DNA of 64,000 nucleotides, from assembly GCF_003797775.2 (NCBI RefSeq), contig NZ_CP060725.1:4396001-4460000 (forward strand), given 5' to 3'. Positions 37,600 to 46,126 of the stretch are shown in pieces. The notes beneath the pieces were generated by a model. It did no database searches. It was not told the DNA's origin and was given only the letters and a program-made list of their open reading frames with translations. The number at the start of each line of letters is the position of its first letter. Position 1 is the first letter of the stretch. The translations under genes and the position numbers were made by a program. The DNA is from Sphingopyxis sp. OPL5. Its GTDB lineage: Bacteria; Pseudomonadota; Alphaproteobacteria; Sphingomonadales; Sphingomonadaceae.

Positions 37600-38333
37600 T
37601 CGTGATCGACCTCTTCTACCATACGACGCCCAACGCCCGGAAGGTGTTGATGATGCTCGAGGAGGTCGGTGCGCCCTATCGCATCGTCTGGACGGATATT
37701 TCGAAGGGCGATCAGTTCAAGCCCGAATATCTCGCGATCAACCCGAACGGCAAGGTGCCAGCGATCCTCGATCATGACGGTCCCGACGGCGAGCCGATCC
37801 GCGTGTTCGAGAGCGGCGCTATCCTGCTCTATCTCGCCGAGAAGTTCGGCAAGCTGCTGCCGCAAGACCAAGCGGACAAATATCATTGCCTCGCCTGGGT
37901 CTGCTGGCAGGTCAGCGGGCAAGGCCCGATGAGCGGGCAAGGCGCGCATTTCGTGAGCCATGCGCCCAAGGCCGGGATCGATATTCCCTATGCCAGGGAG
38001 CGATACGAGCGCGAGGTCCGCCGGCATTATGATGTGCTCGAACATGCGCTGAGCGCACGCCAATGGCTGGTCGGCGACAGCTTCACCATCGCCGATCTCG
38101 CCGCGTTTCCGTGGACCCGCGTGTCGAAGGGACATGGCGTCGATCTCGCCGATTATCCGGCGGTCAAGGCCTGGTCGGACCGCATTGCCGAGCGGCCTTC
38201 GGCGAAGGTGCGCCCCGAGGATGCCAGGGGCATCGAGCGCGGGCAAGGCTATCAGGGTTATGATCCCGATCAATGGAAGACGCTGTTCGGCGCGGGGCAA
38301 ACGCGCCTTGGCGAACGAAGCTCGTCGAACTGA
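37596..38333 (+). CDS. isoJ: glutathione S-transferase IsoJ (Ure2p/Nu-like)
   Basis: A second GST, 245 residues, unlike IsoI in sequence. It has the TPNARKVLMMLEE start, INPNGKVPAILD and ESGAILLYLAEK. The WQVSGQGPMSGQ segment is typical of Ure2p-like and Nu-class GSTs, which work as glutathione-dependent disulfide or thioether reductases. It is proposed to remove glutathione from the CoA intermediate. That role is inferred, not shown. It overlaps isoI by four bases. Confidence 0.85.
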   Translation: MIVIDLFYHTTPNARKVLMMLEEVGAPYRIVWTDISKGDQFKPEYLAINPNGKVPAILDHDGPDGEPIRVFESGAILLYLAEKFGKLLPQDQADKYHCLAWVCWQVSGQGPMSGQGAHFVSHAPKAGIDIPYARERYEREVRRHYDVLEHALSARQWLVGDSFTIADLAAFPWTRVSKGHGVDLADYPAVKAWSDRIAERPSAKVRPEDARGIERGQGYQGYDPDQWKTLFGAGQTRLGERSSSN

Positions 38334-38344
38334 GGAGTCGAAAG

Positions 38345-39775
38345 ATGGATATGGTGACTGTTGGCGACCCGAAAATGACGATCGGCGGTCAGGCTGCGCC
38401 GACCACCGATTTCGTCGAGGTCATCAACCCCTCGACGGCCGAGCCCTTCGTGAAGGCCCCCGTCGCCAACCCGATGCAGGTCAACGATGCCGTGGCCGCC
38501 GCCAAGGCGGCCTTCCCGGCCTGGTCCACGACCCCGATCGCCGAGCGTCAGCAACTGGTGCGCGCGTTCGCGGCGAAGCTGCGCGAGAATATCGACATCC
38601 TCGCGCACATGCTGACCAGTGAGCAGGGCAAGCCGATCAACAACGCCAAGGGCGAGATCAACGGCGCTATCGCGACCATGGAGAGCTATTGCGATCTCGA
38701 CCTTGATCCAGTCGTGATCCGCGACAAGCCCGAACAGTTCGTCGAGCTGCGCCGGCGTCCGCTTGGGCCCGTCGCCGCGATCACGGCCTGGAACTATCCG
38801 GTCCTGCTGTGCCTATGGAAGCTCGGCCCCTGCCTGGTTGCGGGAAATACCGTCGTGGTGAAGCCCGCCCTCGTGACCCCGCTTGCCACGCTGAAGATCG
38901 GGGAGATCGCGCGCGAAATCTTCCCGGCAGGCGTCGTCAACGTGATCAACGGCGGCAACGAGGTCGGCGCCGCGCTCGTGACCCATCCCGACATCCGCAA
39001 GATCGCCTTTACCGGCTCGACCGCGACGGGCAAGCGCATCATGGCGGACGCTGCGCCGACACTGAAGCGCCTGACGCTCGAGCTTGGCGGTAATGATGCC
39101 GGCATCGTGCTGCCCGACGTCGATCCCAAAAAGTTCGCCAACGATATCTTCTGGGCGAAATTCTCGAATTGCGGCCAGGTCTGCGCGGCGCTCAAGCGCC
39201 TGTTCGTGCCCGACAGCCTGCACGACGCGCTGATCGCGGAGATGATCGAGATCGCTAGGTCGGTCAAGATCGGCGACGGCTTCGCCGATGGGATCCAGAT
39301 GGGTCCCATCCAGAATGCCGCGCAGCATGCCCGCCTCGTCGCCCTGGTCGAAGACGCCAAGGCGAAGGGTGCTACTGTTCTCCATGTTGGGGAGGTGCCG
39401 GATGGCCCTGGCTACTGGTTCCCCATCACCCTCTTGGGCGATGTGCCGTCGAATGCGGACATCGTTCATGAGGAGGCCTTCGGTCCCATCCTCACCGTCT
39501 ATCGGTACAGCGATCCCGAAGATGCGCTCGCGCGCGCGAACGCATCGCAATTCGGGCTCGGCGCATCGGTCTGGACGTCAGACGTAGGGGCCGGAGCTGC
39601 GCTGGCCGAGCGCATGGAGGCCGGCTCGACGTGGGTCAACCAACACCCGTCCATGGGACCCGATATCCCGTTCGGAGGCGTCAAACAGTCCGGTCTCGGA
39701 GTGGAAGGCGCTCGCTGGGGTCTGGAGGAATATACCTCTGTCCACGTCGTCAACGTCAAGAAGGTCGGCCCCTGA
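38345..39775 (+). CDS. aldehyde dehydrogenase of the iso operon
   Basis: NAD(P)-dependent aldehyde dehydrogenase of 476 residues. The catalytic Cys280 is in NCGQVC and the general base Glu246 in LELGG. ITAWNYP and FTGSTATGK form the cofactor site. It may oxidise the glutathionyl aldehyde, sharing the second step with IsoH, or remove reactive aldehydes from isoprene epoxide. The ATG at 38,345 (MDMVTVGD) follows isoJ by 11 bases. An upstream in-frame start would lie inside isoJ. Confidence 0.9.
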   Translation: MDMVTVGDPKMTIGGQAAPTTDFVEVINPSTAEPFVKAPVANPMQVNDAVAAAKAAFPAWSTTPIAERQQLVRAFAAKLRENIDILAHMLTSEQGKPINNAKGEINGAIATMESYCDLDLDPVVIRDKPEQFVELRRRPLGPVAAITAWNYPVLLCLWKLGPCLVAGNTVVVKPALVTPLATLKIGEIAREIFPAGVVNVINGGNEVGAALVTHPDIRKIAFTGSTATGKRIMADAAPTLKRLTLELGGNDAGIVLPDVDPKKFANDIFWAKFSNCGQVCAALKRLFVPDSLHDALIAEMIEIARSVKIGDGFADGIQMGPIQNAAQHARLVALVEDAKAKGATVLHVGEVPDGPGYWFPITLLGDVPSNADIVHEEAFGPILTVYRYSDPEDALARANASQFGLGASVWTSDVGAGAALAERMEAGSTWVNQHPSMGPDIPFGGVKQSGLGVEGARWGLEEYTSVHVVNVKKVGP

Positions 39776-39802
39776 CGGGGTTGACCGGAGAGGAGAATAT
39801 CC

Positions 39803-41296
39803 ATGTCCCTGCTGCAACGTGACGATTGGTATGACATTGCCCGCGATGTCGACTGGACCCTGTCCTATGTCGACGAGAAGCAGGCTTTCCCCGAACAGTG
39901 GAGTGGCGTCGGCCCCGTGCCGAAAGAAGCCTGGCTGACGTGGGACGAGCCCTATCGCTGCACCTATCGCGACTATGTGTCGGTCCAGCGCGAGAAGGAG
40001 GCCGGCGCCCATGCGGTGCGCGAGGCGCTGAAGCGCGCGAATCTCTACGAGCGGCTCGACCCCGCCCATACTGCGGCGAGCCATCTGCACATGGGCACCA
40101 CCTGCTTCGTCGAGCAGATGGCTATCACGTTGCAGTCGCGCTTCTGCCGGTTCGCGCCCTCCCCTGCCTGGCGCAATATGGGCGTCTACGGAATGCTCGA
40201 CGAGACGCGCCACGCGCAGCTCGACCTCGCTTTCAGCCACGACCTCCTGAAGAACGATCCCCGGTTCGACTGGTGCAACAAGGGGTTCCACACCAACGAG
40301 TGGGGCGTCCTCGCGGTCAAGAATTTCTTCGACGACTGGATGCTGAATGCCAATGTCGTGGAAGCGGCGATCGCGACCAGCCTGGTCGTCGAGCATGGGT
40401 TCACCAACGTCCAGTTCGTGGCGCTGGCGGCCGACGCGATGGCGGCGGGCGACATTGACTTCTCGAACCTCCTTTCGTCGATCCAGACCGACGAGGCCCG
40501 CCACGCCCAGGCCGGCTTCCCGACGCTCGAGATCATGATGAAGCACGATCCCGAACGCGCGCAGCGGATCTTCGATGTCGCCTTCTGGCGGTCGTTCCGC
40601 CTGTTCCAGACGCTGACCGGGACGGCGATGGATTATTACACGCCGCTCGAGCATCGCAAGCAGAGCTTCAAGGAGTTCATGCTCGAGTGGGTCGTCACCC
40701 AGCACGAGCGCGTGACTCGCGACCTCGGCCTCAAGCAGCCATGGTATTGGGACCAGTTCCTCGAATGCCTCGAACATGGCCATCACGCCATGCATATCGG
40801 CACCTGGTTCTGGCGGCCGACCCTGTTCTGGAAGCCCAATGCCGGCGTGTCGAAGGCCGAGCGCGCCTGGCTCAACGAGAAATATCCGAGCTGGGAAGAC
40901 AGTTGGGGCGGTCTCTGGGACGAGATCATCGACAATGTGAACGAGGGCAAGATGGAGCAGACCTACCCGGCGACGCTGCCGGCGCTCTGCAACATCACCC
41001 AGTTGCCGCTGGGCTCCGGCTGGGACCGCCACCACCTCAAGCAGTGGAAGTCCGAATATAAGGGTCGGGTCTATAATTTCGACAGCGAAATCTCGAAGTG
41101 GTGCTTCGACGTCGAGCCCGAGCGCTATGCGGGTCACACCAACGTCATCGATCGGTTCCTGCTCGGCATGATCCAGCCGATGAACCTCGAAGGCGGTCTC
41201 GCCTACATGTCGATCACCCCCGATGTGATGGGCGACGACGCTTATGGCTACCGCTGGGCGGAGGACTATCGGTCCTACGCGCAGGCCGCCGAATAA
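39803..41296 (+). CDS. isoA: isoprene monooxygenase hydroxylase alpha subunit IsoA
   Basis: Catalytic subunit of a soluble diiron monooxygenase that epoxidises isoprene to 1,2-epoxy-2-methyl-3-butene. The 497-residue protein carries all six iron ligands at the positions known for toluene monooxygenases: Glu104, Glu134 and His137 (DETRH), Glu197, Glu231 and His234 (DEARH). The six-subunit gene order and the neighbouring GST, CoA-transferase and SDR genes separate it from toluene or propene monooxygenases. It begins 27 bases after the aldehyde dehydrogenase gene. Confidence 0.93.
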   Translation: MSLLQRDDWYDIARDVDWTLSYVDEKQAFPEQWSGVGPVPKEAWLTWDEPYRCTYRDYVSVQREKEAGAHAVREALKRANLYERLDPAHTAASHLHMGTTCFVEQMAITLQSRFCRFAPSPAWRNMGVYGMLDETRHAQLDLAFSHDLLKNDPRFDWCNKGFHTNEWGVLAVKNFFDDWMLNANVVEAAIATSLVVEHGFTNVQFVALAADAMAAGDIDFSNLLSSIQTDEARHAQAGFPTLEIMMKHDPERAQRIFDVAFWRSFRLFQTLTGTAMDYYTPLEHRKQSFKEFMLEWVVTQHERVTRDLGLKQPWYWDQFLECLEHGHHAMHIGTWFWRPTLFWKPNAGVSKAERAWLNEKYPSWEDSWGGLWDEIIDNVNEGKMEQTYPATLPALCNITQLPLGSGWDRHHLKQWKSEYKGRVYNFDSEISKWCFDVEPERYAGHTNVIDRFLLGMIQPMNLEGGLAYMSITPDVMGDDAYGYRWAEDYRSYAQAAE

Positions 41297-41308
41297 GGGA
41301 GAAGCATC

Positions 41309-41572
41309 ATGGCATTGTTTCCCATCTACGGCGTGTTCGAGGGCGACTTCGTGCCGCACCTCGTCGCGATCGATACCGACAACAGCATGGCCGAGATCGC
41401 CGATGCGGTCGCGATCCATTCGGTCGGGCGCCGCATCAAGGCGAAGCCAGGCGGCACCTACGAGGCGCTCATTGCCGATGAGGTTGTGCCGCTCGATCGC
41501 AACTTCGGCGAGGTGATGGCCGAGAAGGGCGTCGCGCCGCTCGATTTCGTGACGGTGCGCTACGCCGCCTGA
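41309..41572 (+). CDS. isoB: isoprene monooxygenase gamma subunit IsoB
   Basis: Small hydroxylase subunit of 87 residues (MALFPIYGVFEGDFVPHLVAI at the start), matching the TmoB/IsoB family that completes the (alpha-beta-gamma)2 hydroxylase. It follows isoA by 12 bases with a GGGAGAAG ribosome site. Confidence 0.9.
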   Translation: MALFPIYGVFEGDFVPHLVAIDTDNSMAEIADAVAIHSVGRRIKAKPGGTYEALIADEVVPLDRNFGEVMAEKGVAPLDFVTVRYAA

Positions 41573-41625
41573 CGCAACGAGAAGAAGACGGTCGCGGTCG
41601 CGACAGCATGGAAAGGAAAGGAATG

Positions 41626-41964
41626 ATGTCAGTGACCGCGACCGGCGTGACGTTTCACGAGATTTGCAGCGAGGACGAGCTCTGGGACGGCGAAATGGAT
41701 GTCTTCGAGGCCGGGGACGTCGAGGTGCTGGTGCTCAAGCATGAAGGGCAGTTTCACGCCTATCAGGCGATCTGCCCGCACCAGGACATCCCGCTGGTCG
41801 AGGGAAAGTTCGAAAAGGGGGTGCTGACCTGCCGCGCACACCTCTGGCAGTTCGCCGCCGACAGCGGCCGGGGCATCAACCCGTCCAACTGCCGGCTCAA
41901 GCGCTATCCGGTTGAAATTGATGCGGGGAAGGTTCGCGTCGGCGAGCAGCCCATCGAGGAATGA
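41626..41964 (+). CDS. isoC: Rieske ferredoxin IsoC
   Basis: A [2Fe-2S] Rieske protein of 112 residues that carries electrons from IsoF to the hydroxylase. The cluster ligands are Cys50 and His52 (CPH) and Cys69 and His72 (CRAH). Two tandem ATGs are at 41,623 and 41,626. The second is better spaced from the GGAAAGG ribosome site. A longer start at 41,608 is possible but unlikely. Its stop overlaps the first ATG of isoD. Confidence 0.92.
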   Translation: MSVTATGVTFHEICSEDELWDGEMDVFEAGDVEVLVLKHEGQFHAYQAICPHQDIPLVEGKFEKGVLTCRAHLWQFAADSGRGINPSNCRLKRYPVEIDAGKVRVGEQPIEE

Positions 41965-42326
41965 TCGTGGAAGACACAAAAGCACAAGGGATGAGGGAGG
42001 TGGAGATGGAGACTTCGGAAAGCCGTATCGTCGAGGTGCAGGAGATCAGCGAGGAGGGCTGCGGCCCGATCCTGCGCTCGGGCGAGATCGCAGACGCCGC
42101 GATGGACGCGATCGCGGAAGACAATCCCGACAAGCAGGTCTTCGTGATCGACCGCGGCGATTATATCCGCATCAACACGCTGGGCTCCTGCCGTCTCACG
42201 CGCAAATCGATGGAGCGCAACCTGGGGCGCGACTTCCCGCTGCCCCGGATCGAGATCGAGATGCCCAGCTTCGCTGGCCGCATCAAGACCACCGACAGCG
42301 AAATCACCTGGTATCACAGCAACTAA
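41961..42326 (+). CDS. isoD: isoprene monooxygenase coupling protein IsoD
   Basis: Cofactor-free effector subunit (MmoB/TmoD family), 121 residues from the overlapping ATG or 106 from the ATG at 42,006. The later start has a much better GGGAGGTGGAG site. The sequence VGPILRSGEIADAA-like core (here CGPILRSGEIADAAMDAIAE) and GDYIRINTLGSC identify the family. It regulates oxygen activation at the IsoA diiron centre. Confidence 0.88.
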   Translation: MIVEDTKAQGMREVEMETSESRIVEVQEISEEGCGPILRSGEIADAAMDAIAEDNPDKQVFVIDRGDYIRINTLGSCRLTRKSMERNLGRDFPLPRIEIEMPSFAGRIKTTDSEITWYHSN

Positions 42327-42370
42327 AGAGAGGTGCTGGACACGCAAGCCACACCTTTAGGAGAGGGAAC

Positions 42371-43474
42371 ATGAGCGGAGCCGTCACACGTATCGGCAGG
42401 AACCGGGCGAAGACCTGGTCCAGCTTCGGCAATCTCGGGCGCAAGCCGAGCGAATATGAAGTCGTCACCCATAATATGAACCACACCTACCGGAACGACG
42501 GTGGCCAGCCCCTCGAGATGGGCCCCGACGTTCCCGGTAATGTGTGGCTCAGGGAGCATCGCGACGCGAAACTGTTCGGCGTCACCGCCTGGAACGACTT
42601 TCGCGATCCGGACGAGCTCACCTACCGCAAATATTGCCAGTTGCAGGATGAGCAGGAAACCTATGTCGACGAGCTGCTGCGCAACTTCACCGAGGTAAAG
42701 AAGGCGGACGGTCGTCTCGACGACACGGCGCTGACCTTCCTGCAGACGGCGATGACGCCCTGCCGCTATCTGGCGCATGGCCAGCAGATGCTTTCGTCCT
42801 ATGTCCAGCAACTGGCCCCGTCCTCCTATGTCGGCAATTGTGCGACGTTCCAGACCGCCGACACGCTGCGCCGCGTCCAGCGGATCGCTTACCGCACCAA
42901 GCAGCTCGACAATGCCCATCCAATGCGCGGCTTCGGGACGGGCGAGCGCGCGATCTGGGAAAAGGATGCGGGCTGGCAACCGATCCGCAAGGCAATCGAG
43001 CAACTCATGCTGGTCTACGACTTCGACCGCGCCTTCGTCGGCTACGAACTGTGCGTACGGCCGGTGCTCGACAACATCTTCCTGCAGCAATTCGCGATCG
43101 TCGCGCGATCGCTGGGCGCCGAGACCGACGCGCTGATCGCCGAGAATCTCTATGTCGATACGGTGCGCGCCAACCGCTGGAGCATTGCCGTCGCCCGGTT
43201 CGTCATCGCCCAGGCGCCTGACGCCAGGTCGGAGATGAGGACACTGGTGGCTGAGTCTCGCGGGCGGGTGGACGAGATCGTGCAGGCGGGCACGGATCTG
43301 ATCACGCGCTACGTCACGGGTGCGACCGCGGAAGCCTATTCCGTCCGCGAGGAGAAATCGCTTTTCGGCAAGGGCAAGCCGGCTTCGGCTGCGATTGCCG
43401 AGACGATGCGGTCACGGGTGCGCACCGACTGGAGCGCTCTCATCAACGAGGCTGAACTGGGGAGCGACGCCTAA
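42371..43474 (+). CDS. isoE: isoprene monooxygenase hydroxylase beta subunit IsoE
   Basis: Structural beta subunit of the hydroxylase, 367 residues, ferritin-like fold without the full set of iron ligands. The segments RKPSEYEVVTHNMNHTYR and WLREHRDAKL are characteristic of TmoE/IsoE proteins. It begins 44 bases after isoD with an AGGAGAGGGAAC ribosome site. Confidence 0.92.
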   Translation: MSGAVTRIGRNRAKTWSSFGNLGRKPSEYEVVTHNMNHTYRNDGGQPLEMGPDVPGNVWLREHRDAKLFGVTAWNDFRDPDELTYRKYCQLQDEQETYVDELLRNFTEVKKADGRLDDTALTFLQTAMTPCRYLAHGQQMLSSYVQQLAPSSYVGNCATFQTADTLRRVQRIAYRTKQLDNAHPMRGFGTGERAIWEKDAGWQPIRKAIEQLMLVYDFDRAFVGYELCVRPVLDNIFLQQFAIVARSLGAETDALIAENLYVDTVRANRWSIAVARFVIAQAPDARSEMRTLVAESRGRVDEIVQAGTDLITRYVTGATAEAYSVREEKSLFGKGKPASAAIAETMRSRVRTDWSALINEAELGSDA

Positions 43475-43493
43475 AAGCCGTCGCATAGAGACA

Positions 43494-44504
43494 ATGCTAG
43501 CATCGCGCAGCGATGTGACGGTCGAGGCGACCGTTGCATCGACCGGGGAGGCTTTTGCCTGTCATCCGGGACAGACATTGCTGATGGCGGGGCTCCGGGC
43601 GGGGCTTAATCTCCCGTATGAATGCGCGTCGGGTGCCTGCGGCTCCTGCCGCTGCAAACTCATCGACGGCGAGGTCGAAACCCTCTGGGCCGATGCGCCC
43701 GGATTGTCCGACCGCGACCGTCGCCGTGGCGGCACGATCCTGATGTGCCAGTCGCGTCCGATGACCGATGTCCGGATCGACGTCAGGGTCCGCGAGCCCA
43801 TAGGCATTCCTCGCCCGCTCTCGACGGTCGCCACCGTCGTCTCCACGCGACCGCTGACCCCCGACATGATGCACATCACCTTGGCGCCGGCGGATCGCAT
43901 GGCGTTTCTGCCGGGGCAATTCGTCATCGTGAAGCTCGATGGTGTCGGCCAGCGCGCCTATTCGATGGCCAATGTCGACCAGGGCGGCAGGCAACTCGAA
44001 CTCATCGTCAAGGTGAAGCCCGGCGGCGCCGTTTCCGGCGCTTTTGCGCATCGGCATCTGGTCGGTGATCGCGTCTCTGTCGAAGGCCCTTATGGGGGCG
44101 CTTATTATCGGCGCGATTGCGAACGGCCTGTGGTCGGCATCGCCGGCGGATCGGGGCTGGCGCCGATCTGGTCGATCGCGCAGGCGGCCGCTGCCGGCTA
44201 CCGCCGGGATGTCCATCTCTACTTCGGCGTCAACGGCCCTCGCGATGTCTGCTTCCTCGACGAGATGCAGCGGCTCAGCACGGGCAACAGCCGGGTGAAG
44301 ACGCACCTCATCGTTCGCGACGACGCGCCAGCCCGGACCCGGCCGGGCCTGGTCGGAGATGCGGTGATCGAAGACTTGTCCGATCTGACGGGGGCCGACG
44401 TCTACATGGCCGGTCCCCCTCCGATGATCGACGCCATCCTGGGTCGCTTGGTGACTGAGAGTAGAATCGACAGCGACCGGGTCTTCTTCGACCGATTTTG
44501 CTGA
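43494..44504 (+). CDS. isoF: isoprene monooxygenase reductase IsoF
   Basis: NADH-dependent flavin reductase of 336 residues. A plant-type [2Fe-2S] domain binds its cluster through Cys44, Cys49, Cys52 and Cys85. The FAD motif is RAYSMAN, and the NADH site contains GIAGGSGLAPIWS. It delivers electrons to IsoC. The ATG at 43,494 gives a proper N-terminus. The frame upstream lies within isoE. It completes the isoABCDEF set. Confidence 0.93.
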   Translation: MLASRSDVTVEATVASTGEAFACHPGQTLLMAGLRAGLNLPYECASGACGSCRCKLIDGEVETLWADAPGLSDRDRRRGGTILMCQSRPMTDVRIDVRVREPIGIPRPLSTVATVVSTRPLTPDMMHITLAPADRMAFLPGQFVIVKLDGVGQRAYSMANVDQGGRQLELIVKVKPGGAVSGAFAHRHLVGDRVSVEGPYGGAYYRRDCERPVVGIAGGSGLAPIWSIAQAAAAGYRRDVHLYFGVNGPRDVCFLDEMQRLSTGNSRVKTHLIVRDDAPARTRPGLVGDAVIEDLSDLTGADVYMAGPPPMIDAILGRLVTESRIDSDRVFFDRFC

Positions 44505-44531
44505 CGAGAGAAAATATAGGGGAGAGAGAAA

Positions 44532-45962
44532 ATGCGGGTTAGGATCGCAGGACTTCTGGGAAGCACGGCCCTGTTCATGGCCGTGCCCGCCCATGCGCAA
44601 TATATCCAAACAATGGGAGTGGACGAGAACTGCACCGCCGTCGGCGGCGCATGTACCGCACTCCCGCCAAGTCTCGGCAGCTATTACGAAAACCCCTCCG
44701 CGATCGCCGACCTGGCACGCCCCCTGATCGGGTTCAACGCCCGCGCGATCGACACTACCCATCTCGACCTCGAGGATGATGACGGCAACCACAACATCCC
44801 GCGCACCAATACCAAGGGCAAATATGCGGTCGCGCCGACCCTCGCCTTCTACACGCCGATCATGAAGAATGTGACGGTCGGAATCGGTGTCGGCGCACCC
44901 TTCGCCATTACGGCGGACTGGACGAACGCCAGTGGTATCCACCGCTACGACATGTCCGATCAGTCGCTGTTCATTCTCGATGTTTCGCCGACCATCGGGA
45001 TCAAGCTTACCAACCGGCTGTCGATCGGTGCGTCCGCCAGCATCACCGCCTTCCGGCACCTGACCACACAGACGCTGATCCCGGATAGTTTCGGCGCGGC
45101 GCTGCCGCCCTCTTTGGGCGGAGCTGGCACGATCATTCCGACCACACCGACCAGCGCGATCATCGGCTCGATTTCCCTCAACACGAACAAGAACTTCCAC
45201 ATCGGGCTTCCACCGAACGATATGGAAACGGCGTTCGATTCCGTTGCCGGCGTATTCGGGCTCCAGTATAAGCTCAGTGATACGGTGACGTTGGGCTTCG
45301 CGGCACGTACACGCACCAAGAACACGTTCCACGGCACGGCTGCTCTCATCGTCGGCGGCACGTCGCAAACCAGCCCCTTCGCCCTGCGGCTCGACATGCC
45401 GGGGCATATCCAGTTCGGTATCGCCGCAAAGATCACGCCCAGAACGACGGTGTCGATCGACTATCAGCGGACCTTCTGGTCCGACGCGGTCGGCTTCGGA
45501 TCGCCGGCGGACATCAAGTTCAGCACGCCGCTGCTCGGCTTCATCAATAAGCTCGAGGTCAGCTATAAGGCGCACGACACGTCCAACATCCACATGGGCG
45601 TGCAATATGCGCTGACACCCAGAGCGACGCTCATGGGCGGCTACGCCTTCAACCAGAGCATCTTCCCGAGCGATGCGGTCGATATCCTGACCTATGATTC
45701 CAACCGGCATATCTTCTCGACCGGCCTACGTTACGACATGCGCAAGGACCAGACCAGATCCGGGCTGATCCTGACGGGATCCTTCCAGTGGGTTCAGTAT
45801 GAGAAGCGCACCATCGCGACGGGCGAAAGCGCCAATCTCGGCGGTGTGTCGCTGCCGAACCTGACCGCCGCCGACACGCTGTCCTTCACCAGCAACCGCA
45901 GCCCGTTCACCTTCGGGGGCAGCATCAGGTCGCTGTCCATGGCCATACAATATGTTTTCTAG
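44532..45962 (+). CDS. FadL/TodX-type outer-membrane channel
   Basis: A 476-residue beta-barrel of the OmpP1/FadL/TodX family. The signal peptide is cleaved after about Ala22 (VPAHA). The NPSAIADL motif follows and then repeated amphipathic strands ending in the aromatic C-terminus AIQYVF. These channels import hydrophobic compounds. It lies 27 bases after isoF on the same strand, so it probably takes up isoprene or a related hydrocarbon. Substrate is inferred from context. Confidence 0.85.
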   Translation: MRVRIAGLLGSTALFMAVPAHAQYIQTMGVDENCTAVGGACTALPPSLGSYYENPSAIADLARPLIGFNARAIDTTHLDLEDDDGNHNIPRTNTKGKYAVAPTLAFYTPIMKNVTVGIGVGAPFAITADWTNASGIHRYDMSDQSLFILDVSPTIGIKLTNRLSIGASASITAFRHLTTQTLIPDSFGAALPPSLGGAGTIIPTTPTSAIIGSISLNTNKNFHIGLPPNDMETAFDSVAGVFGLQYKLSDTVTLGFAARTRTKNTFHGTAALIVGGTSQTSPFALRLDMPGHIQFGIAAKITPRTTVSIDYQRTFWSDAVGFGSPADIKFSTPLLGFINKLEVSYKAHDTSNIHMGVQYALTPRATLMGGYAFNQSIFPSDAVDILTYDSNRHIFSTGLRYDMRKDQTRSGLILTGSFQWVQYEKRTIATGESANLGGVSLPNLTAADTLSFTSNRSPFTFGGSIRSLSMAIQYVF

Positions 45963-46126
45963 GCTGACGGGAATCTTCAGACGGTCCCCGAAAGGCGGCC
46001 GGGGCGTACAGTGCGCGTGCGAGGTGGACCCTCGCACCGTACCGCTGTCGATGCTGCACCTGATGGACCAGCTTCTGCCGGCAGCGTGCCGCTGCCCTCC
46101 TCAATGCCAATGCGAGGCTCGCCGTC
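45963..46126 (+). other. short gap that may hold decayed coding sequence
   Basis: The 164 bases between the channel gene and the thiolase contain no intact gene. Fragments such as RAAALLNANARLAVV read directly into the thiolase frame and look protein-like, so this may be the end of a lost gene. I cannot assign it. Confidence 0.3.

Noticed and set aside
39803..44504. Alternative reading as a toluene or propene monooxygenase cluster
   Set aside because: The diiron ligands are shared by all of these, but the adjoining CoA-transferase, SDR and two GST genes are specific to the isoprene pathway.
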